Made by a program: the position numbers and the translations under genes. A DNA stretch of 28,404 nucleotides from a bacterium. GTDB taxonomy: Bacteria > Oederibacteriota > CAKKQC01. Below are positions 23,499 through 28,404 of this stretch, in pieces. Where the stretch lies: positions 1 through 28,404 of the forward strand of contig CAKKQC010000004.1 of the NCBI GenBank assembly GCA_919901855.1, read 5' to 3'. Within the stretch, counting starts at the first letter, position 1, and each line of letters begins with the position of its first letter. The notes beneath the pieces were generated by a model. It was given only the letters and a program-made list of their open reading frames with translations. It had not been told where the DNA came from and ran no database searches.

Positions 23499-26060
23499 GT
23501 GACGGCTCTTTCCCTGCTGGCACTGGGCTGGGCGTGGCTGATCCTGGTCCTGTTCGAGGTCCGGGTGCCCGTCGATTCTGCGGCCATGGCCTTGGCGCTC
23601 CGGCATCTGCGGGAGGCGCCGATGCCGCCTGCCGCGGACCTGGCTGGGAATCTCGTGAGGATCGCGGCGGGGCTCGCTGCCGGCGCCGCGATCCTGACTG
23701 GACTGGCGGGGAGCGGCTGGATCGCGCTGACCTGGTTCGCGCGGCCTCGGAGAGGCGAGCCGGCGCTGCGCCTGCTGACGGCGGGCGCGCTCGGGTTCGG
23801 CGCCGGTGGAATGGCGCTCGTCGGCGCCGCGCTCACCGGGCTCCTCTCCGCGCCCGTCGTGGCCGCGATCACGGCATACTTCCTGGCGACGGCGGGCCGG
23901 CCGCTGCTCCGGGCGGTTATGGCGGCGGCCCGGGGCGCAGCGGCCGCCCTCAAGGCGCACCGGGGGGCGTGGCCCGCCGCGGCGGTGGCCCTCGTGTTCC
24001 CGGTCCTCCTGCTGCCCGCCGCGCTGGCGCCGGAGACGGATCCCCTGCGCGACAGCCTCCAGCACAACCTCGCGGTCGCCGCACGGACCGCGCGGCTCCA
24101 CAAGCTGGTGCCGATGCCCGGGAACCTGATCTTCGCCCTGCCGCCGCTCACGGAGACGGTCCGCGCCGCCGGATTCGCAATCCAGGGGGAGGGCGCCGCC
24201 CGGCTCCAGAACTGGTGGGTCACGGCGGCGCTGGGGGCGTTGATGGGGCCCGTGCTCGCGGGGACGATCGGCCCCGTCGCGGGCTGGCTCGCGGGCGCGC
24301 TCTACGTCACGCACCCGCTGGTCGCGGGGTACACGGCGAACGCCAAGGCCGACGCCGTGCTCGGCCCCCTGGGGTTCGCGGCGGGGCTCTATGCGCTGGC
24401 GTGGTGGTCGACGAGGCGCACGGCGGCGGCGGTCCTGGCGGGACTCCTCGTGGGTCTCATGACCGCGGTGAAGACCTCGGCCGGGGTGTACCTGCCCCTG
24501 CTGATCGCCGGCCTGCTCGCGCACCGGAGCGTCCCCCGGGCGCGGCGGCTCCGCGCGGCCGGGCTGGCCGGGGCGGCATTCCTCGCCGTCCTTCTACCGT
24601 TCTGGTTCCGGAGCGCCCTCGAGACCGGGAACCCGCTCTATCCGTTCGCCGGCGGGGTGTTCGGGTACTTCGACATGACTTCGGGGGAGTGGGCGGCCCG
24701 CCTGCGGTACACGCAGGAGGTCGGCCAGCAGGGGCGGTACGGATCCCTGCTGGAGCGGATCGCGTCCCCGTGGACGCTGTCGCTCGCGGACGGCTTTCCG
24801 CCGCTGTGGCTGGCCCTGTGGCCGCTGGCGGCGGTAGCGGCGCGCCGCGGGGCGGGCGGTGCGGGCTGGCTCGGCATCGCGGCGGCGGGATTCGCCGCCT
24901 GGGCCGTCGCGTTCCCGAAACTGCATTACCTCTTTCCCCTGCTCGCCGTCGGCGCCGTACCCGTCGCCGTCGCGCTGACACGACCCCCGGCCGGCGCGGC
25001 GCGCGCGCTGGCGGTCGCGATGCGGGTGACGGCCTTCGCGTTCGTGGCGGCGCAGGCGTGGGACACGCTGACCGCGGCGCCGTATGTGGAGAGTCTGCGC
25101 GCGGGCACCGGGCTGGAGGCGCCCGGCCCGTACCTGGCGCGGCGGCTCCCCGTCTTCGCCGACGCCTGTGCCGCCGCGCGCGCGCTGGTTCCCGGGGGCG
25201 CCGGCCGGATCCTCATGGTGGGGGAGCGGCAGGCGTATCCGCTGATCATGGACCACGGAGTCCTGCTGGCGTCGTCCACCCAGCCCTTCCCGCTCCACGC
25301 GGCCATCCGTGCGTCGGTGACGCCGCGGGCGCTGGGGGCGAGGATCCGCCAGCTCGGGATCCGCTACGTCCTCCACAACTTTACGACGGAGTCGTTCGAG
25401 CGGCGGTACCGGCGGCGTCCGTGGACCCCGCGGGATCTCGGCTTGTGGGGCGATTGGTGGCGGGGCCATGCGCGGCTCCTGTACCGGTCGCCCCGGGTGG
25501 ACGCCGGCTACGGCTGGTTCCTGCTCTACGAACTGGCGGAGTCGCCGCGCGAGGCCACGCTGTCCCTGCCGGGAATCGCGGGCGTCGTGTCGGCGGCGGA
25601 GGAGGCGGCCGCGGTGGGCCGGGTCGACGCGGCGCGGGAAACGATGCGCCTGCTCGACGGGCAGGTCGGCATGTTCGCGACGGTCCAGTACGCGCTGGGG
25701 ACCTGGGAGCTCGCGCGGGGCTCGCCCGCGGAGGCCAGCCGCCGGCTCGCGGCGTCCGCCCGGCAGGGGCTCATGCATCCGGGACTCTTCGAGTCCCTGG
25801 CCGATCTCGCCCTCGCGCGGCGGGACCCCGGGGCGGCCGTCCACTGGGCCGCGGCCATGGTGCGCGCGTACCCGGACCTCGTCGGGCTCGGCCGGCTCCG
25901 CGAGCTCCTCGTAGCGCTGTCGAACCAGCCGCCCGCGCGGTCCGTGGACCACGCCGAGCTGGCCGTGGTCCTCGACGCCGCCACCCGCGAGGCGCGGCGG
26001 ACGCATTACGCCTACCTCGCGGGGCTCGTCGATGCGGTGGGTGTCGTATACCGCCGTTAA
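23499..26060 (+). CDS. Large multi-pass membrane protein, GT-C glycosyltransferase-like
   Basis: I prefer the GTG at 23499, which begins directly at the first membrane helix (VTALSLLALGWAWLILVLFE) and gives 853 residues; a TTG at 23472 would add nine residues. About twelve hydrophobic segments span residues 1-510. They include a loop with ETDPLRDSLQHNLAVAARTA (GT-C enzymes carry an acidic motif in the first long loop) and YVTHPLVAGYTANAKADAVL. The last third is soluble and helical, with TPR-like stretches (RVDAARETMRLLDGQVGMFA, GSPAEASRRLAASARQGLMH, WAAAMVRAYPDLVGLGRLRE). A lipid-linked sugar transferase of the envelope is the likeliest role, but no signature proves it. The gene ends in a TTAA shared with the convergent neighbour. 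Confidence 0.7.
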   Translation: MTALSLLALGWAWLILVLFEVRVPVDSAAMALALRHLREAPMPPAADLAGNLVRIAAGLAAGAAILTGLAGSGWIALTWFARPRRGEPALRLLTAGALGFGAGGMALVGAALTGLLSAPVVAAITAYFLATAGRPLLRAVMAAARGAAAALKAHRGAWPAAAVALVFPVLLLPAALAPETDPLRDSLQHNLAVAARTARLHKLVPMPGNLIFALPPLTETVRAAGFAIQGEGAARLQNWWVTAALGALMGPVLAGTIGPVAGWLAGALYVTHPLVAGYTANAKADAVLGPLGFAAGLYALAWWSTRRTAAAVLAGLLVGLMTAVKTSAGVYLPLLIAGLLAHRSVPRARRLRAAGLAGAAFLAVLLPFWFRSALETGNPLYPFAGGVFGYFDMTSGEWAARLRYTQEVGQQGRYGSLLERIASPWTLSLADGFPPLWLALWPLAAVAARRGAGGAGWLGIAAAGFAAWAVAFPKLHYLFPLLAVGAVPVAVALTRPPAGAARALAVAMRVTAFAFVAAQAWDTLTAAPYVESLRAGTGLEAPGPYLARRLPVFADACAAARALVPGGAGRILMVGERQAYPLIMDHGVLLASSTQPFPLHAAIRASVTPRALGARIRQLGIRYVLHNFTTESFERRYRRRPWTPRDLGLWGDWWRGHARLLYRSPRVDAGYGWFLLYELAESPREATLSLPGIAGVVSAAEEAAAVGRVDAARETMRLLDGQVGMFATVQYALGTWELARGSPAEASRRLAASARQGLMHPGLFESLADLALARRDPGAAVHWAAAMVRAYPDLVGLGRLRELLVALSNQPPARSVDHAELAVVLDAATREARRTHYAYLAGLVDAVGVVYRR

Positions 26061-27337
26061 CGCCGGCGGCGGCGGTCGATTTCCTGCCGGGCGATCTCGA
26101 CGGCGCGGCGGGCGTTGCCGAGATCGCCATGGACGGTGTAGACGTCGCGGACGATGAACTCGATTGGGATGCCCGGCGCCGCCTCGAGGGTCTCGCGGAT
26201 GTGCGCCGCCCATGCGTCCCCGTCGAGCTTGGCCGGCACGGCGAGCAGGTTGGGATCGGGCTTGCGCGAGAAGACGACCCCGGTGCCCTTGAGCGCCTCG
26301 CCCATGAACCCCTGGTCGCACCAGCGATTGATCGAGATCTTCTTGAGGTGCGGGAGGGTCCGGAGGTCCTCCCAGTACGGGTGCGTGGGCTCGCAGCAGC
26401 CGTAGTAGAGCAGGCCCATGGGCTCGACGACATCGCGGTAATAGGGGAAGCAGAACTCGTGGAACATGGCAGGCGAGACGCCCACGGTCTCCTGGCTGTT
26501 CGCGCACCCCCACATGTCGCGAAGCCGGACGTGCGCGGGGTCGTGGCCGGGCGCCGGGAGTTTGGTCGTGAAGTTCTTGCTCGTTCCGAAACTGTCCTGG
26601 TTCCCGTTGTTGAGCCGCAGGAGGTTCTCGGCTTCCGCCCAGCGCATGATCGCCAGTGCGTTGTCACGCAGGAAGGCCATGAGCCGGTGGACGGCATCCG
26701 GAGCCTCGAACATGGCGGTGAAGTAGGCATCCATGCCCATAAGCTGGATCACGTTGTTCGTGAGCATCGTCGGGCCGAAAGTTCCGGTCCGGATCCGGAC
26801 GGGCAGGAACTCGCCGAGCAATTCCTCGAGGATTGCCTGGTACGCAAGGGTGCCTGCGCGGTCCACGGAGCACTTCGCCGGCTTCAGCATCCCGAAGTCC
26901 CGCTCGAGGTCCTTGATGGGGTGGATGTACTCGTACCCGGTCTCGACCCCCTGGTAGTCCTTGACGGACCGGGATTCGATCTTCACCCCGAACTGGTCGA
27001 TATGCGCCCACCACCCGATGTCGAAGGTCGAGGGGCAGACGTGGTCGTCGCCGATCAGCTCGTGCTGGCGGATGTTGCGCAGCAGTTGGTTCTCTATCCC
27101 GCGGCCGGTTTCGGACACGCACTGGAAGACGCTCTCGGGCATGAAGTCCCGGTCGAAGGTCCAGGACTCGATCATGACCGGGGGCCGCGCGCCGGGCTCC
27201 CCGTCGTTGAGCGCATACCACATCCGCTCGCGGTCGCGCATGACGGGCAGGGCGGCGATTTCGGCCTGGCGCTTCGCCAGTTCGCGCAGGCGGGCCCGGT
27301 CCGCGGGGGGGATGTCGAAAGCCATGGTGAAATCCAT
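26057..27337 (-). CDS. Uroporphyrinogen-decarboxylase-like superfamily protein
   Basis: The 426-residue protein is a member of the URO-D superfamily, which includes haem-pathway decarboxylases and cobalamin-dependent methyltransferase partners (MtaA/CmuA-like). Typical features are MDAYFTAMFEAPDAVHRLMA, RDMWGCANSQETVGVSPAMF with HEFCFPYYRDVVEPMGLLYY, and a C-terminal GIPIEFIVRDVYTVHGD. Two cysteines in GCCEPTHPYW are of note because some corrinoid methyltransferases bind zinc through Cys/His. An ATG at 27325 (MAFDIPPADRARLREL) is an alternative start: TACGAT stands 10 nt before it, whereas the ATG at 27337 has no upstream signal. A true haem-pathway role is unlikely; a methyltransferase or another decarboxylase is more plausible. 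Confidence 0.85.
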   Translation of the reverse strand: MDFTMAFDIPPADRARLRELAKRQAEIAALPVMRDRERMWYALNDGEPGARPPVMIESWTFDRDFMPESVFQCVSETGRGIENQLLRNIRQHELIGDDHVCPSTFDIGWWAHIDQFGVKIESRSVKDYQGVETGYEYIHPIKDLERDFGMLKPAKCSVDRAGTLAYQAILEELLGEFLPVRIRTGTFGPTMLTNNVIQLMGMDAYFTAMFEAPDAVHRLMAFLRDNALAIMRWAEAENLLRLNNGNQDSFGTSKNFTTKLPAPGHDPAHVRLRDMWGCANSQETVGVSPAMFHEFCFPYYRDVVEPMGLLYYGCCEPTHPYWEDLRTLPHLKKISINRWCDQGFMGEALKGTGVVFSRKPDPNLLAVPAKLDGDAWAAHIRETLEAAPGIPIEFIVRDVYTVHGDLGNARRAVEIARQEIDRRRRR

Positions 27338-27371
27338 CGTACACGCTTCGGGGGACTATAATCGCGGGACC
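27338..27371 (+). promoter_or_regulatory. Promoter with TATAAT 9 nt before a start codon
   Basis: The 34-bp divergent gap contains a perfect TATAAT (27357-27362) followed by nine bases and then the ATG at 27372. Transcription would begin at or within a couple of bases of the ATG, so the message is predicted to be leaderless. No -35 hexamer is found at 16-18 nt upstream, and no Shine-Dalgarno fits in the gap. Confidence 0.6.
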
Positions 27372-28358
27372 ATGAATGCCGTCGAGCGGTTTCGCGCCGT
27401 GATGGCGGGCCAGCCCGTGGATCGCCTGCCGCGCTGGGAGTGGGCCACGTGGTGGGGCGCGACCATCGACCGGTGGCACGGCGAGGGGCTCCCGGCGACG
27501 CTTACGGACACCTTCGAGATCGGGCAGTATTTCGGCCACGATCCGTACCGCCAGTTCTGGTTCTGGACCGGGCGGCCGGCGGCATCCGAGGGACTTCCAC
27601 ACGGCCACGGACCGGTGGGCTCCCTCGACGACTACCGGCGGATGCGATCCGAGCTCTACCCGGACCCCGCGAAGCACCTCGACGCCATGCGGCCCTGGTT
27701 CGCGCGGCAGGCACGCGGGGAGGTGGTCACGTGGGCCACACTCGACGGGTTCTTCTGGTTCGCGCGCGCACTCCTCGGGATCGAGCGTCACCTCGTGGCG
27801 TTCCACGAGCAGCCCGAACTGCTCCACGCGATCAACGCTGACCTCGCGGCTTTCCACCTGCGGATCATCCGCGGCATGAAGGCGGGGGCGGCACCCGCAT
27901 TCATCTCGTTCGCCGAGGACATGAGCTACAACCACGGGCCCATGATCTCCGAGGCCATGTTCGACCAGTTCATGGTCCCGTACTACGCGAAGGTCATCCC
28001 GGCCCTGCGCGAGGTTGGGGTGGTGTCCATCATGGACTCGGACGGCGATGTCACCCGCATGATTCCGTGGCTGGAGCGGGCCGGGATAGCAGGCGTGCTT
28101 CCGCTTGAGCGCAACGCCGGCGTGGACGGGATGGCGATCCGGCGGGTCCACCCGGAGTTCGTGCTCGTCGGCCACTTCGACAAGATGACGATGGCCCGGG
28201 GCGAGGCGGCAATGCGGGCCGAGTTCGAGCGGCTCGTTCCATTGATGCGGAGCGGCCGGTTCATCCCCAGCGTCGATCACCAGACGCCGCCGGGCGTGTC
28301 GCTCGCCCAGTACCGGACGTATCTCGACCTGCTCAGGGAATACACCGGGGATCAGTAG
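27372..28358 (+). CDS. Uroporphyrinogen-decarboxylase-like superfamily protein
   Basis: The 328-residue product starts MNAVERFRAVMAGQPVDRLP, the standard opening of URO-D-superfamily proteins of this kind. It continues with WATLDGFFWFARALLGIERH, the barrel strand AAPAFISFAEDMSYNHGPMI, EAMFDQFMVPYYAKVIPALR, SIMDSDGDVTRMIPWLERAG and VGHFDKMTMARGEAAM, ending in GRFIPSVDHQTPPGVSLAQY. The order of motifs is that of the family, and the length is normal. It is a distant relative of the divergent gene at 26057-27337, and the pair share a 34-bp promoter gap, so they may act on related substrates. There is no corrinoid-binding or activase gene in the window to confirm a methyltransferase pathway. Confidence 0.88.
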   Translation: MNAVERFRAVMAGQPVDRLPRWEWATWWGATIDRWHGEGLPATLTDTFEIGQYFGHDPYRQFWFWTGRPAASEGLPHGHGPVGSLDDYRRMRSELYPDPAKHLDAMRPWFARQARGEVVTWATLDGFFWFARALLGIERHLVAFHEQPELLHAINADLAAFHLRIIRGMKAGAAPAFISFAEDMSYNHGPMISEAMFDQFMVPYYAKVIPALREVGVVSIMDSDGDVTRMIPWLERAGIAGVLPLERNAGVDGMAIRRVHPEFVLVGHFDKMTMARGEAAMRAEFERLVPLMRSGRFIPSVDHQTPPGVSLAQYRTYLDLLREYTGDQ

Positions 28359-28404
28359 TGTCCCAACGTTAAGTGAACAACGACAACTGATTTGGGGCCT
28401 CGGC
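28359..28404. other. End of window, no gene assigned
   Basis: The 46 bases after the last stop codon drop in GC content and contain tgtcccaacgttaagtgaac followed by aacgacaactga. There is no coding frame or terminator hairpin that I can support. The sudden change in composition and the TGT beginning could mark the end of a mobile element that lies beyond the window, but nothing inside the window confirms this. Confidence 0.2.

Noticed and set aside
23483-27361. A 1,292-codon plus-strand open frame
   Set aside because: It is the shifted frame of the GT-C-like gene continuing antisense to the URO-D-like gene; it has shadow composition and no signal or domain.

Overview
The window is a GC-rich bacterial chromosome segment (about 68-72% GC by eye outside the CRISPR locus). 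It carries a complete-looking type I CRISPR-Cas locus at the left and exported or membrane proteins to the right. The organism cannot be named. Several traits fit an uncultured Gram-negative candidate-phylum lineage (FCB, PVC, Elusimicrobia or Armatimonadetes-like): a PorV-like barrel fused to a CsgG-like domain, a giant kelch protein ending in a FlgD-type Ig domain, uroporphyrinogen-decarboxylase-like paralogues, a glycosidase-like TIM barrel and a sulfatase. Starts preceded by a TANNNT hexamer 8-10 nt upstream suggest frequent leaderless mRNAs.

Left region (1-8655): everything but one small gene reads on the minus strand. The order of transcription is a 52-codon ORF, cas5, cas8c-like, cas7, cas3, then cas4, cas1, cas2, a leader, and a CRISPR array that runs off the left edge. 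Repeat type, Cas5/Cas7/Cas8 similarity and absence of cas6 point to subtype I-C, but three things are unusual. cas3 sits between cas7 and cas4, not before cas5. The cas3/cas4 junction holds an orphan antitoxin-like gene on the opposite strand with what looks like a truncated toxin start. By-eye alignment suggests that Cas5 lacks the residues that make I-C Cas5 the pre-crRNA ribonuclease. The effector genes are visibly less GC-rich (about 57%) than the flanking chromosome, as expected for an acquired island.

Middle region (8838-15538): a sulfatase translationally coupled to a YfhO-like multi-pass membrane protein reads leftward. Divergently, an exported glycosidase-like protein is coupled to a small exported protein.

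Right-middle region (15621-23432): a 1,920-residue exported protein has thirty kelch blades arranged as five six-bladed units, three CARDB-like spacers and a FlgD-type C-terminal domain. It is coupled by an ATGA overlap to the PorV-like/CsgG-like fusion protein. This pair looks like one cell-surface system, a secreted multi-propeller protein with an outer-membrane partner. A small antitoxin/PIN-toxin pair follows, whose toxin lacks a normal start codon.

Right region (23499-28404): a large GT-C-like membrane protein converges on a uroporphyrinogen-decarboxylase-like gene with a shared TTAA stop. A divergent second member of that superfamily follows, with a perfect TATAAT 9 nt before its ATG. 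The last 46 bases hold no gene I can support.
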